Both the position numbers and the translations under genes were made by a program. Below, piece after piece: positions 1 through 9,306 of a stretch of DNA of 64,000 nucleotides. This DNA comes from Pseudoalteromonas prydzensis. Lineage in GTDB: Bacteria; Pseudomonadota; Gammaproteobacteria; Enterobacterales; Alteromonadaceae. Every line of letters starts with the position of its first letter. Positions within the stretch are counted from its first letter, which is position 1. The stretch lies in the NCBI RefSeq assembly GCF_001661495.1, contig NZ_BDDT01000002.1, forward strand, positions 186,001 to 250,000. The letters run 5' to 3'. The notes beneath the pieces were generated by a model that was not told where the DNA came from, did no database searches, and saw nothing but the letters and a program-made list of their open reading frames with translations.

Positions 1-1360
1 CTCGACCTTGAGCATCAATGGCTTGCTCTGCGGTATCACGAAGGCGGCGGATCCTAGTTGATATTCTCGAAGCAAAAAAGAACAGGGTCACTGTGCCTAT
101 TAGCATGACCGCTAAAATTACATTAAACAGTTTTTCCAATGATTTATTTCGTAACGTGCGTACACCGTTGGTGGTCTCTTCGGCGACCACGGCACCAATT
201 ACTTTATCTTGGATCCAAATAGGATAAGCGGCAGATAAAATAACCGCTTTGTTATCTGGGGTCAGTCGCCATGATGAAGCTGGTGTTCCCGTAAGTGCTT
301 TACCTATGTGTGTACCTTGCATAGCCGCAACATCATGTAAGGTATCTAAAAACTCATTCTCAGGACGGGTAAGTACTTTATAGTAAAGTGGGTGCAGGTA
401 GTTTTTCTCAAATCGTTGCCACCAGGTTTTTGCGGGTTGGTCATTAAGCCCATCGGCCCACACGCCGTCGGCATGATGAATCGATCCCGACTGTGCTAAT
501 ACGCGATGATGATTATCAACCACCCAAATACGGCTGCCGCTGTGCCCCATGCCTTTTAAAATTCGGTTTATTTCAGGGGAAGGAACCAGAACAGAGCCAA
601 TATCATTGGGATTTTGTAAATTTGAAGTCGACATAGTCTGTGGCTCAGGCTTGCCTTGATCCCAATCTTCAATTGCAAAGCCGAGCTTATTACCAAGCAT
701 ACTTAACGGAAAGCGCAGTTCAATATTGTAACCGTTATCTGTACTAATAAAGTAACCTTGGATTTTAGTAACTGGCTGCTTAGTTTCGGCGTCAAAGGCA
801 TTCACCCAGCCATCTTGGCGAGCGGCAACTATATAGTGTTTAAATTGCCCCTGTGGGGTTTTTAACATGATCTGTAAATGGTCGTTGCGGGTTAAGCTCA
901 AACTATTTTTAGCACGATAAACTAACGAGTCATCGGTTACTTTAAACACTGCATATAAAAATTCGCTATATTTCCCCACCATGTGATCAAAAGACAGATC
1001 CGAACTTTGATGATCGGTTTTATCTCCTTGTAAATACCGTTCATCATAGTGCCACATTAAACTTTGATACGGTTGCCAGTCAGATAATTTACCGTCGAGC
1101 TGAATCGGGTTACTGAGGTTATATGCATAAAGATCACGGCCTTTGACGACTTGATCTAAAAAGTTGGTTTGCGAATCAAATAGCGCTGGGCGCTCATGTA
1201 GTGCTGTAGCGAGTGCACGAGTAGTGCCGACGAGGGTTTTTTCTTGCCCTTGGCGTAAAAACTTCTCCATTTCCCACACATATTCATAGCCTAACCAAGG
1301 CAATAAAAACAAAAAGCATGACAGCAAAATAAATTTGCTGCGCAAACCAAAGCGCAGCAT
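1..1360 (-). CDS. pdsS: Dedicated sortase system sensor histidine kinase, N-terminal part (gene runs off the window)
   Basis: Translating the minus strand from an ATG at 1360 gives about 453 open codons to the window edge. The start is MLRFGLRSKFILLSCFLFLL, a membrane anchor, followed by a long periplasmic sensor region, a second membrane segment near base 100 and a HAMP-like stretch (RRLRDTAEQAIDAQGR) at the edge. The kinase core lies outside. The ATG overlaps the response-regulator stop as TAATG, so the two are translationally coupled. From family knowledge, a large extracytoplasmic-sensor kinase beside an OmpR-type regulator and a class GN sortase is PdsS. It presumably senses an envelope signal and phosphorylates PdsR; the signal is unknown. 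Confidence 0.85.
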   Translation of the reverse strand, partial: MLRFGLRSKFILLSCFLFLLPWLGYEYVWEMEKFLRQGQEKTLVGTTRALATALHERPALFDSQTNFLDQVVKGRDLYAYNLSNPIQLDGKLSDWQPYQSLMWHYDERYLQGDKTDHQSSDLSFDHMVGKYSEFLYAVFKVTDDSLVYRAKNSLSLTRNDHLQIMLKTPQGQFKHYIVAARQDGWVNAFDAETKQPVTKIQGYFISTDNGYNIELRFPLSMLGNKLGFAIEDWDQGKPEPQTMSTSNLQNPNDIGSVLVPSPEINRILKGMGHSGSRIWVVDNHHRVLAQSGSIHHADGVWADGLNDQPAKTWWQRFEKNYLHPLYYKVLTRPENEFLDTLHDVAAMQGTHIGKALTGTPASSWRLTPDNKAVILSAAYPIWIQDKVIGAVVAEETTNGVRTLRNKSLEKLFNVILAVMLIGTVTLFFFASRISTRIRRLRDTAEQAIDAQGR

Positions 1361-2049
1361 TACAGTTGCTCCCAGCGATAACCCATACCGTATACGGTGT
1401 CGATACAATCAAACTGCGCATCTAAGGCAATAAACTTTTTACGGATACGCTTAACATGAGAGGTGATAGTGCTGTCGTCGACATAAATCTTTGCATCACT
1501 CATTAATTCGTGGCGGCTTTTAACATGCCCTGGGCGTTGGGCTAGTGAATGCACCATCCAAAACTCTGTGACGGTTAAATCGACTAACTGCTGCAGCCAA
1601 AACACTTGCATACGTTTTGTATCAAGAGTGAGAGGACCGCGGTTGAGTAAGGCATTTTGATCTGCAGGTTGCTCAAGGGCTTCCATGCGTCTAAACAGCG
1701 CACCAATACGCGCTGCTAAATGTGCCATGCTGATGTCTTTAGTAAGGTAGTCATCTGCGCCCATGCGCAGGCCGCAAACGGTATCAATTTCGCTATCGCG
1801 AGCCGTTAAAAAAATAATCGGCAAGGTTTTAGAAAGTGAACGTAAGGTTTGGCACAGCAAAAAGCCGCCATCAATTTCATGGCCTAAACCAATATCTACA
1901 ATTGCTAAATCTGGCAAGGTGTCGTTAAAAGCATGCTCTGCACTTTGACGGTCACTATAACCACAGACCTGATACCCTTGTGCGCTGAGCATTTCCATGT
2001 AGTTTTCGCGGATTGCAGTTTCATCTTCAATGATGGCTATTTTCTTCAT
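1360..2049 (-). CDS. pdsR: Dedicated sortase system response regulator (OmpR family)
   Basis: A 229-residue protein starting MKKIAIIEDETAIREN. The receiver domain covers about residues 1-120, with acidic residues EDE near the start, the phospho-acceptor Asp in LAIVDIGLG and Lys in LTKDIS. A winged-helix DNA-binding domain follows (VTEFWMVHSLAQRPG ... ITSHVKRIRKKF ... YGMGYRW). The reading frame is open further upstream to 2259, but that extension has no regulator-like sequence and the ATG at 2049 gives the canonical N-terminus. It is followed by overlapping pdsS and is divergent from pdsO. It probably controls the sortase operon and perhaps itself from the shared intergenic region. Confidence 0.9.
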   Translation of the reverse strand: MKKIAIIEDETAIRENYMEMLSAQGYQVCGYSDRQSAEHAFNDTLPDLAIVDIGLGHEIDGGFLLCQTLRSLSKTLPIIFLTARDSEIDTVCGLRMGADDYLTKDISMAHLAARIGALFRRMEALEQPADQNALLNRGPLTLDTKRMQVFWLQQLVDLTVTEFWMVHSLAQRPGHVKSRHELMSDAKIYVDDSTITSHVKRIRKKFIALDAQFDCIDTVYGMGYRWEQL

Positions 2050-2106
2050 CGTTATACCTTTGTTTTGTTCTCGTTGCACTATACCTAATTTTTTTCCTTG
2101 GGTACT

Positions 2107-2178
2107 GGCAAAAAGGCAATTGCCATTTTTTTGCCACAATTGCTCAGCAGTTTGCCTTTTTTGCTCCCCTTTGTTGCC
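2107..2178. promoter_or_regulatory. Cluster of TTGCC direct repeats between pdsR and pdsO (candidate PdsR sites)
   Basis: The divergent intergenic region carries TTGCC on the plus strand at 2120, 2131, 2152 and 2174, spaced 11, 21 and 22 bases. Related TTGCT boxes lie at 2140 and 2161 and inverse GGCAA boxes at 2107 and 2115. OmpR-family regulators bind direct repeats about one or two helical turns apart, so this fits an autoregulatory operator. That PdsR binds here is inference. Confidence 0.45.
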
Positions 2179-2273
2179 ACTTGAGCTTGCTTTAATAGCG
2201 TTATACCAAATCGGGCAGCTACCAACCCATGAGTTGCCAATCATTAAGTTATTCAGCAAAAAAGGATTACACC

Positions 2274-3011
2274 ATGAAAAAAATTATTATCGCTTGCACT
2301 ATCGCTGCTATTTTTGCAGCACCTAACTTAGCGCACGCTGACACAAAAACAGTGACCGCAAATGAAACCCATAAAGAAACGGTTATTGGCTTAAGCACCG
2401 GTGCAATTTTAGGCGGTATTGTTGGCGGCCCAATTGGTGCTTTTGTTGGTGCATTTGCTGGTGGTTTAATTGGCGATAAAGAAGTGGCTGAAGATAAAAT
2501 TGCCGAGCAACAACGTGCGTTAGTTGTACTGCAAGATAAAACCGATGATTACCAGCATGTACTGGCGCAAAATACGCAAATGAGTGAACAACTCGATATG
2601 CTTGAAGCCAATAATGAACGCCTTGCCTTAGCGCAAATGCATAACCTAATGGCAATGACTATCCAATTTAAAACCGCTTCAAGTGAGATTGCTCCGCACT
2701 TTGCCAGCCAACTTGATCAGCTAGTTAACTTATTACAAAGCCAACCTGACTTGCAGTTAGATTTAAATGGCTTTGCCGATCAGCGTGGTGATGAGCTTGC
2801 TAACCTAATGCTTTCAAAACAGCGCGTTGAGGCTGTGCAACGTTATTTGATCCAGCAAGGGATCGCGCCAACTCGTTTAACAGCCACTGCATTTGGTGAA
2901 CAACAAACAGTGGCTGATAACGATAACTATGAAGAAAACATGTTTGATCGCCGTGTCACGTTAACAACTCGTCCAAGCACACAGCCGTACAGCCAAACTG
3001 CGAGTAATTAA
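2274..3011 (+). CDS. pdsO: Sortase-associated OmpA-like protein PdsO
   Basis: A 245-residue exported protein. The ATG at 2274 follows a good AAAGGA ribosome site and gives the signal peptide MKKIIIACTIAAIFAAPNLA; an in-frame start at 2229 would bury it. Next come a glycine-zipper segment (GAILGGIVGGPIGAFVGAFA, about residues 37-56), a helical stretch rich in Q and E, and a C-terminal OmpA-like peptidoglycan-binding domain (about 130-235; FADQRGDELANLMLSKQR). The layout matches the OmpA-like protein found with Gram-negative dedicated sortases. It lies 38 bp before the target gene in the same operon. It probably tethers or positions the sortase substrate in the periplasm; its exact role is not known. 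Confidence 0.9.
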   Translation: MKKIIIACTIAAIFAAPNLAHADTKTVTANETHKETVIGLSTGAILGGIVGGPIGAFVGAFAGGLIGDKEVAEDKIAEQQRALVVLQDKTDDYQHVLAQNTQMSEQLDMLEANNERLALAQMHNLMAMTIQFKTASSEIAPHFASQLDQLVNLLQSQPDLQLDLNGFADQRGDELANLMLSKQRVEAVQRYLIQQGIAPTRLTATAFGEQQTVADNDNYEENMFDRRVTLTTRPSTQPYSQTASN

Positions 3012-3049
3012 TCGCCATTTTGCCAAGAACTGCCAAGGGAGTGAATTTT

Positions 3050-5077
3050 ATGTTGAGTAAACCAAGCAAAGTGCTGACCCGTAGCCGTTTATGGCTTCGG
3101 GGAAGCCTTTTTACCGTTATCGCGTTTATTAATTTTGCGAGTAACGCAAGTACATCGCCAGAGTTAATTATGTTCGACAGTAATGGTGCTAAGGCTGCAC
3201 CTGGGGTTATTGTAAAAAGCGCTGCTACAATGACTGTCACTGGATTGATAAACCATGTTGTAGTAACTCAACATTATCGCAATGAAAATCCATTTGCCGT
3301 TAATGCACGTTATGTTTTTCCGCTGCCTGAAGAAAGTGCAGTGCATGCCATGACAATGCACATTGGCGAGCGAGTGATCAAAGGTGAAATTGATAAAAAA
3401 GCACAAGCTGAGTTGCGCTTTCAACAGGCGCAACAAGCAGGAAAACAAGCCGCCTTAGTCCATCAGCAGCGCTCAAACATGTTTGTCACTAACGTGGCAA
3501 ACATCGGCCCAGGCGACGACGTGCAAATAGAGCTGAAATATCAAGAAGTGATTGATTATCGCAGTGGTACATTTGCACTGCGATTTCCAACCACAATCAC
3601 GCCGCGTTACCATCCATTTAATGCAGTGCTACAAGAGCAAGGCGAGCGTCCAAATGTTGAAAAGCAACCTGCTAGTTTATTTGCGCCATCAGATTGGATC
3701 ACACCTTTTTATGCAACCACGAGCCATGGCGACACACCACAAAGTGAATTTAGTTTAACAATTAATATTGATGTTGGTTTAGAGTTGGTTGATATTCAAT
3801 CAAAGTATCATCAAATTGCAATTGAAAACCCAGCCTTTGGTCAATATCAAGTAGCCTTAAATGAGCCTAATGCAGTAAACCGTGATTTTTTACTGGAGTT
3901 TAAACCACTGCAAAAAGAGCAAGCGCAAGCTGCATTTTTTACTGAGCAACTTAATAATGGTGAGCGGTTTGGTTTGCTAATGCTGCTGCCGCCAGATGAT
4001 CATTTTACGCAAACCCAGCGATTAGCTAGAGAGATGATTTTTGTCGTTGACACTTCAGGCTCCATGCATGGTCAGTCAATGGAGCAAGCTAAAAGTGCGC
4101 TGCACTATGCTTTATCGTTACTTGATAGCAATGATAGTTTTAACATTATTGGCTTTGACGACCAAATAATGCCGATGAGTAATAACCCTGTGCCAGCAAA
4201 CGATTTTAATTTACGTCGAGCTGAGCGATTTGTTTATAACTTACAAGCAGATGGCGGTACTGAAATTAAAGGCGCTTTAGATGCCGTACTAGATGGCCGT
4301 GATCATCAGGGTTATGTACGCCAAGTAATATTTTTAACTGATGGCAGTGTTAGTAACGAAGATAGTTTGTTTAAACATATTAGTGCGCAGCTGGGAGATA
4401 GTCGTTTGTTTACGATTGGTATTGGCAGCGCGCCAAACAGTTACTTTATGCGCCGCGCTGCCGATGTTGGTCGGGGCAGTTTTACTTTTATTGGCAACAG
4501 CGGCGACGTTAAGCCCAAAATGCAGCAGCTGTTTGATAAGTTAGCCCACCCGGCAATTACGCAGCTTGCACTGACAAGTGAAGCCGTCAATCAACAAGGC
4601 GAATATCAACAACTTGAATATTGGCCATCACCATTACCTGATTTATATTTTTCAGAGCCAGTAATGGTGGCGGTTAAACTTGATAACCAAGCTGCAATCA
4701 GATTAACTGGGCAAACAGCGCAAGGACCACTTGCAATAAAATTAAACACCCAACAAGGGCAATCAGCGCAGGGGATTGCAAGGCTATGGGCACGACAAAA
4801 AATTAAATCGCTGTTGCTTTATAACGAGCAACAGCAAGTAAAAGCGCAGGTTGAAAGCCTAGCCCTTGAGCATCAGTTACTTAGTCCATTTACCGCTTTT
4901 ATCGCAATTGAAAAAACGCAGTCGAACACGGTTGCTGAGCAAAACGTACAAGCTGCTAATCAGTTACCACAGGGGTTAACCATGCGATTACCGCAAACTG
5001 ATGGCCAGAGTCGAATGTATATTTTGTTAGGGCTGTTGTTATTAACTGGATTTGCTGTGCTTAGGTTTAAAAAATGA
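3050..5077 (+). CDS. Marine proteobacterial sortase target protein (VIT + vWA domains)
   Basis: A 675-residue protein. The ATG at 3050 follows AAGGGAG; an upstream in-frame TTG at 3020 has no such site. An N-terminal hydrophobic signal is followed by a VIT (inter-alpha-trypsin-like) domain (about 45-175) and a vWA domain with the metal-binding motif DTSGSMHGQS near residue 338. The C-terminus is a sorting signal: LPQTDG near residue 646, a hydrophobic helix and a basic RFKK end. From family knowledge, this is the single dedicated substrate of the adjacent class GN sortase. Its stop overlaps the sortase start as ATGA. It is probably a surface or periplasmic adhesion-like protein. Confidence 0.92.
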   Translation: MLSKPSKVLTRSRLWLRGSLFTVIAFINFASNASTSPELIMFDSNGAKAAPGVIVKSAATMTVTGLINHVVVTQHYRNENPFAVNARYVFPLPEESAVHAMTMHIGERVIKGEIDKKAQAELRFQQAQQAGKQAALVHQQRSNMFVTNVANIGPGDDVQIELKYQEVIDYRSGTFALRFPTTITPRYHPFNAVLQEQGERPNVEKQPASLFAPSDWITPFYATTSHGDTPQSEFSLTINIDVGLELVDIQSKYHQIAIENPAFGQYQVALNEPNAVNRDFLLEFKPLQKEQAQAAFFTEQLNNGERFGLLMLLPPDDHFTQTQRLAREMIFVVDTSGSMHGQSMEQAKSALHYALSLLDSNDSFNIIGFDDQIMPMSNNPVPANDFNLRRAERFVYNLQADGGTEIKGALDAVLDGRDHQGYVRQVIFLTDGSVSNEDSLFKHISAQLGDSRLFTIGIGSAPNSYFMRRAADVGRGSFTFIGNSGDVKPKMQQLFDKLAHPAITQLALTSEAVNQQGEYQQLEYWPSPLPDLYFSEPVMVAVKLDNQAAIRLTGQTAQGPLAIKLNTQQGQSAQGIARLWARQKIKSLLLYNEQQQVKAQVESLALEHQLLSPFTAFIAIEKTQSNTVAEQNVQAANQLPQGLTMRLPQTDGQSRMYILLGLLLLTGFAVLRFKK

Positions 5078-5682
5078 AAACAGTGTTTGGCATCGTCTTG
5101 TTGATTACGGGTTTAGGCTTGCTCGGCCATGGTGGTTATATGCAAGGCAAAGCATGGCTGGCACAGCGACTAATAGAGCAGGCTTGGCAAGTGGCACTGA
5201 CAACTCCAGATCAGCAGGTTAGGCCATGGTTTTATGCTGATAGTTATGTAACGGCGCAATTAAATTGGCCAAGCCAAAAGCAAACATTAACACTATTAGC
5301 GGGTGCTAGTGGTCGTAATTTAGCGTTTGCGCCCAGTCACTTTTTACCAAGTGGTGAGCTTGGCTCAGATCGTGGTGTTTTGATTGCAGGGCATAACGAT
5401 ACCCATTTTGCTTTTTTACAAAAAGTGAAGGTAGGCGAGCAGTTTAGTTTGCAAACTCAAGATGGCTTGATAGAGCAATATCAAGTGCGTGGGATTGATG
5501 TTATTCATCAATCCCAGCATGACTTTTTAGCAACGACGGGGCTGTACTTACTGACCTGTTATCCTTTTAATTCACTGGCGTCAGGTACAGAGTTACGCTT
5601 ACTTGTTTCAGCAAGTAAGCTATCATCAGCTAAGGGGACATCCGATAAAACCTCGTCACTTACATCGATAACCAGTTCCTGA
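5074..5682 (+). CDS. Class GN sortase (transpeptidase)
   Basis: A 202-residue sortase with one N-terminal membrane anchor (VFGIVLLITGLGLLGHGGY). Its catalytic triad is visible: His107 in AGHNDTHF, Cys162 in LLTCYPF and Arg175 in ELRLLVS. It cleaves LPxT-type sorting signals and transfers the substrate to an acceptor; in this system the only obvious substrate is the preceding gene, with which it overlaps by four bases. After the sortase fold there is a Ser/Thr/Lys-rich tail of about 25 residues. The 3' end overlaps the convergent EamA gene by 124 bp, including the codon for the catalytic Arg. Confidence 0.93.
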   Translation: MKTVFGIVLLITGLGLLGHGGYMQGKAWLAQRLIEQAWQVALTTPDQQVRPWFYADSYVTAQLNWPSQKQTLTLLAGASGRNLAFAPSHFLPSGELGSDRGVLIAGHNDTHFAFLQKVKVGEQFSLQTQDGLIEQYQVRGIDVIHQSQHDFLATTGLYLLTCYPFNSLASGTELRLLVSASKLSSAKGTSDKTSSLTSITSS

Positions 5683-6536
5683 TGGCGTTGGCTTATCATC
5701 ACGCCAATAAATACCACGAATATACTTAGCCATTGCCCTAACGTAAGGATTTCGCCCAAAATAATTGCCGACAAAATAAGCGTGAAAATTGGAATTAAGT
5801 TCGAATAGGCTGCGGCTGTAAGCACTGACACTTTACTAATAGCATAGTTATACATGCCATAGCCGCCGAGTGTTACACACGAACCTAAATATAGAATGCT
5901 TAATAAGGCGGTTAAATCGTGCTGATTTTCGCTAGGTAAATCAATAAATAGTAAAAATGGCGCAAAAAATAGGCTGCCACTAAAACCTTGTAGCGCAATG
6001 AGTGTAAGTGGTGAATAACGGGCGGCTAAGTGCTTCACTGAAACGGTATAAAATGCCGCACACACCATTGCCATTAACTCTAAAAAATTACCAAGTAATG
6101 GATTAGGGGCTTGCTCTGACGTTGGCGATAGTAAAGTAAGTAAAATACTGCCGCCAATACAAAAGGTGAAACCAAGGACAATCGCTTTACTGATGTACTC
6201 TTTGAGCATAAAAAAAGCCAAAAATGCCACTATTATTGGCAAGCACGAAACAATCACACCCGCCTGTGAGGCCGAGGTATATTCCATTGCATGGCCTTCA
6301 AATAAAAAGTACAAGCAAGGTTCTGCGAGGGACATGCCAACTAAGTATTTCCAATCTCCTTTGTGATAGTCAAAGCGGATCACATAGCGCCATAAGCACA
6401 GCGCTAATACTAAGGTGGTGAGCATGCGTAAGAAAATGACTAATGCTGGGTCATAGATAGCAATGGCATATTTTAAAGCGATAAATGAACTACCCCATAA
6501 AAAGGTAGCAATGATCAAACAAAGGCTAGCTGGCAT
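5559..6536 (-). CDS. EamA/DMT-family transporter
   Basis: A 325-residue inner-membrane protein with about ten hydrophobic helices in two repeated EamA units (first from MPASLCLIIATFLWGSSFIA; second from FLELMAMVCAAFYTVSVKHL). This is the drug/metabolite transporter fold, usually an exporter of small metabolites or amino acids; the substrate cannot be read. After the last helix (FVVFIGVMISQ) there is a hydrophilic tail of about 45 residues, almost all encoded antisense to the sortase 3' end. The tail looks like overprinted sequence rather than a domain. The gene is divergent from proB. Confidence 0.88.
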   Translation of the reverse strand: MPASLCLIIATFLWGSSFIALKYAIAIYDPALVIFLRMLTTLVLALCLWRYVIRFDYHKGDWKYLVGMSLAEPCLYFLFEGHAMEYTSASQAGVIVSCLPIIVAFLAFFMLKEYISKAIVLGFTFCIGGSILLTLLSPTSEQAPNPLLGNFLELMAMVCAAFYTVSVKHLAARYSPLTLIALQGFSGSLFFAPFLLFIDLPSENQHDLTALLSILYLGSCVTLGGYGMYNYAISKVSVLTAAAYSNLIPIFTLILSAIILGEILTLGQWLSIFVVFIGVMISQRHQELVIDVSDEVLSDVPLADDSLLAETSKRNSVPDASELKG

Positions 6537-6648
6537 AAACGTCGTATGATTATAGTAAAAGGCGATCCTAGCATGAATATTTTTTACTTGTTCAAAAATC
6601 GATAAATGGTATAAATAAATCCTTCATTTTTGAACCGTAGTAAAAAGC

Positions 6649-7752
6649 ATGCAAAGGGCACAGGTAATAGTGGTTAAGCTGGGAACGAGTGTACTCACCG
6701 GCGGCACTGATAAACTCGATAAAGCGCACATGGTCGAATTAGTTCGCCAATGTTGTGAACTAAAAAAGCAAGGTCATCAAGTCGTACTCGTATCAAGCGG
6801 TGCGGTGGCTGCGGGTCGTGAACAGCTATTAAAACCCTGTGGTCGTTCATTAATTGATAAACAAATGCTTGCTGCAATTGGCCAAGGCCAACTTATCCAT
6901 ACATGGCAAAGCTTATTTGCTTTATATGGCGTGAATGTAGGGCAAATGCTGCTAACCCGTGCAGATGTTGATGACAGAGAGCGCTACCTCAATGCTCGCG
7001 ATACTTTAACTGCATTATTAAGTTATGACGTGGTGCCGATCATTAATGAAAATGACGCCGTTGCGACTGCTGAAATTAAAGTCGGTGATAACGATAACCT
7101 TTCGGCGCTGGTGGCAATATTAGCGAATGCCGACAAGTTATTATTATTAACCGATCAAGAAGGTTTATTTACCAGCGATCCTCGCTCTGATGTCAACGCT
7201 CAACTTATTGATGAAGTAACGCATATTGATGATGCTTTACGCCAGCTTGCAGGTGGCAGTGGTACAAATTTAGGTACTGGTGGTATGGCTACCAAATTAC
7301 AAGCTGCAGATATCGCTCGTCGTGCCGGGGTTGAGGTGATCATTGCCAAAGGTGCGGGTGAAAATGTTATCCTCAATTGCATGAGTGATCAGTTACCAGG
7401 CACCCGTTTTCTAAAACTAACAGCGCCAAGAGATGGTCGTAAAAAATGGTTATTAGCAGGGCCTAAAAGTAGTGGTCAAATAGTTATTGATGCTGGCGCG
7501 GTTAATGCTTTAAAACAACAAGGAGCTAGTTTATTAGCCAAAGGTGTGTGTGGTGTACATGGTCAATTTGAACGTGGCGATTTAATTGATCTAGTCACCA
7601 GCGAACGGCAATTAGTGGCTCGTGGTTTAGTGCGTTTTAGTAAAGTGGAAACCGATATAATTAAAGGTTGCCACTCAAGTGAAATTGCAACGTTACTAGA
7701 TTTTGATTGTGGCAGTGAAGTACTCCATCGTGATGATTTGGTATTGTTCTAA
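6649..7752 (+). CDS. proB: Glutamate 5-kinase
   Basis: At 367 residues it matches E. coli ProB in length. The amino-acid-kinase domain shows [12 protein letters not shown] at the N-terminus, SSGAVAAGR, the ERYLNARDT segment, NENDAVA and [16 protein letters not shown]-terminal PUA domain starts near residue 275 ([20 protein letters not shown]). It catalyses the first step of proline synthesis, glutamate to glutamyl-5-phosphate, in the cytoplasm, and is normally feedback-inhibited by proline. proA, its usual partner, is not adjacent: a diguanylate cyclase gene follows. The ribosome site before the ATG is weak. Confidence 0.96.
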   Translation: MQRAQVIVVKLGTSVLTGGTDKLDKAHMVELVRQCCELKKQGHQVVLVSSGAVAAGREQLLKPCGRSLIDKQMLAAIGQGQLIHTWQSLFALYGVNVGQMLLTRADVDDRERYLNARDTLTALLSYDVVPIINENDAVATAEIKVGDNDNLSALVAILANADKLLLLTDQEGLFTSDPRSDVNAQLIDEVTHIDDALRQLAGGSGTNLGTGGMATKLQAADIARRAGVEVIIAKGAGENVILNCMSDQLPGTRFLKLTAPRDGRKKWLLAGPKSSGQIVIDAGAVNALKQQGASLLAKGVCGVHGQFERGDLIDLVTSERQLVARGLVRFSKVETDIIKGCHSSEIATLLDFDCGSEVLHRDDLVLF

Positions 7753-7780
7753 ACTAATAATTTAGTAAAACTGCAAAGCT

Positions 7781-7814
7781 AACCTAAACTAAATGTTATG
7801 TATTTGTTTAGGTT
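7781..7814. repeat. Inverted repeat between proB and the GGDEF gene
   Basis: A perfect 9-bp inverted repeat: AACCTAAAC at 7781-7789 and GTTTAGGTT at 7806-7814, with a 16-base loop. No T-run follows, so it is a poor terminator. Its position just upstream of the next ATG makes an operator or a leader-RNA hairpin possible. Confidence 0.4.
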
Positions 7815-7821
7815 GGTTTAG

Positions 7822-8796
7822 ATGATAGCAAACCCTTGCGGGCACGAATGGATTGTATTCTTAACACAACAAACCGAAGAGCAGTCACTAGATGCTGCGC
7901 TCATCACCGCTATTTCTGGACTGGCAGACATGCAAGTGTTTGCGTTATATATTAATAAACACTTCAATCCACAAACTCCTCCTACGTTATTAAATGTCGA
8001 TAGCCAAATAGAGCAGTTTGCAGCTGATGAGCTGATGCACCTATTGGATAACGTTAGCAAAAATAAAGTCCGTGTGAGCAGTGCCTTCGGTTGTATTACA
8101 ACGTATGTGCCTGTGTATTATCTAGGCACGGTAATTGGTTTATTAATGGTTGAGTCAAAAGATGAACTGCCTGAAGGCACTACTGTATTAGCACTGCATA
8201 TCTTAAATGTTTATGCTAATCAGTTAGCGTTGATCCATAAGTCACGGTTAGATCCCTTAACAGAATTACTTAATCGGCAAACGTTTGAGAAAAAAGTAAT
8301 TGAAATACTTTCAGGAGACGATTTTTCAACCAAAAATATAGCACTTAAAGAAAGTAAAAACTGGTATTTAGCGATTATTGATATTGATCACTTTAAACGG
8401 GTCAATGATAACTTTGGTCACGTTATCGGTGACGAAGTTATTTTATTGGTATCCAGACTATTGAAAAATAATTTCTGCTTAGAGGATTATGTATTTCGCT
8501 ACGGCGGCGAAGAGTTTGCAGTATTGTTTCAAAGCGATGATAAAGCAGCTGCTCGAGGTGTATTAAACCGATTACGGACTAATGTTGCCGAATACCCTTT
8601 TCCTCAAGTCGGTAATTTAACTGTCAGTGCGGGTTTTTTAGAGCTCAGCCATATTGATATGGTTGCAACCTTAGTTCATAAAGCAGATTTAGCCTTGTAT
8701 GAATCGAAAAATAACGGCCGTAATCTAGTCACTGCATACAGTGATCTCAATGTCGTGGACGATATCGTTAATGATGATGGTATTGAGCTTTTTTGA
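7822..8796 (+). CDS. Diguanylate cyclase with N-terminal GAF-like region
   Basis: A 324-residue cytoplasmic protein. Residues 1-145 resemble a GAF-type sensor with no membrane segments. A GGDEF domain follows (about 150-310) with DPLTELLNRQTF at its start, the metal-binding IIDIDHFKRVNDNFGH, and the active-site loop YGGEEF, predicting active c-di-GMP synthesis. The inhibitory RxxD site expected a few residues before GGEEF is absent (the stretch there reads CLEDYVFRY), so product inhibition by that route is unlikely. It lies 69 bp after proB. The ligand is unknown. Confidence 0.9.
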   Translation: MIANPCGHEWIVFLTQQTEEQSLDAALITAISGLADMQVFALYINKHFNPQTPPTLLNVDSQIEQFAADELMHLLDNVSKNKVRVSSAFGCITTYVPVYYLGTVIGLLMVESKDELPEGTTVLALHILNVYANQLALIHKSRLDPLTELLNRQTFEKKVIEILSGDDFSTKNIALKESKNWYLAIIDIDHFKRVNDNFGHVIGDEVILLVSRLLKNNFCLEDYVFRYGGEEFAVLFQSDDKAAARGVLNRLRTNVAEYPFPQVGNLTVSAGFLELSHIDMVATLVHKADLALYESKNNGRNLVTAYSDLNVVDDIVNDDGIELF

Positions 8797-8864
8797 ATCT
8801 TTTGCAGTTGCTTTAACTGTGCTAAAATCCACGCCCTTAAATTGTTGGAAACAGGGCTCAGTTG

Positions 8865-9224
8865 ATGAAATTAGTTCGTTGGTTATTAGGTAGTTTAATC
8901 CTCTTTTTTGATTTTGTATTTACTCCTCGCAGTAAAAAACGCCCTGCGGATGAGCAACAACAGTTAGATCAATTGACTGCTCAATTCAAATTGTATCAAT
9001 TCAAAGCGTGTCCTTTTTGTGTAAAGGTACGCCGTGCGATTAAGCGTGAAGGCTTAAAAGTTGAAACTCGCGATGCTAAGAATAACCAGCAATATCGTCA
9101 AGAGCTGCTTGAGCAAGGTGGTAAAATAAAAGTGCCTTGTTTGCGTATTGAACAAGATAATCAAGTCACTTGGTTATATGAATCAAACGATATTATCGCT
9201 TACTTAAATAAAGTCGCTGTATAA
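8865..9224 (+). CDS. Glutaredoxin-like protein with N-terminal hydrophobic segment
   Basis: A 119-residue protein. An N-terminal hydrophobic stretch ([17 protein letters not shown]) may anchor it to the membrane. A glutaredoxin/GST-N thioredoxin fold follows, with the redox motif CPFC in [15 protein letters not shown] and a conserved KVPCLRI (cis-Pro region). It probably reduces disulfides or glutathione adducts, but its partner is unknown. The ATG at 8865 was preferred to an adjacent in-frame TTG at 8862. It sits between a diguanylate cyclase and gltX, probably in its own unit. Confidence 0.85.
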   Translation: MKLVRWLLGSLILFFDFVFTPRSKKRPADEQQQLDQLTAQFKLYQFKACPFCVKVRRAIKREGLKVETRDAKNNQQYRQELLEQGGKIKVPCLRIEQDNQVTWLYESNDIIAYLNKVAV

Positions 9225-9306
9225 AGCGGCCAATAACTTCGAAAATTGCCCATGCTATGCTAGCATTTGGGCAACTTTTATAGTCCTTTTTAAAGAGAAC
9301 AAAACC

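Noticed and set aside
2030-2326. 98-codon plus-strand ORF across the pdsR/pdsO promoter
   Set aside because: Overlaps both genes in other frames, has no ribosome site, and its composition is not protein-like.
7781-7814. Terminator for proB
   Set aside because: The inverted repeat has a 16-base loop and no T-run, so it was kept only as an inverted repeat.
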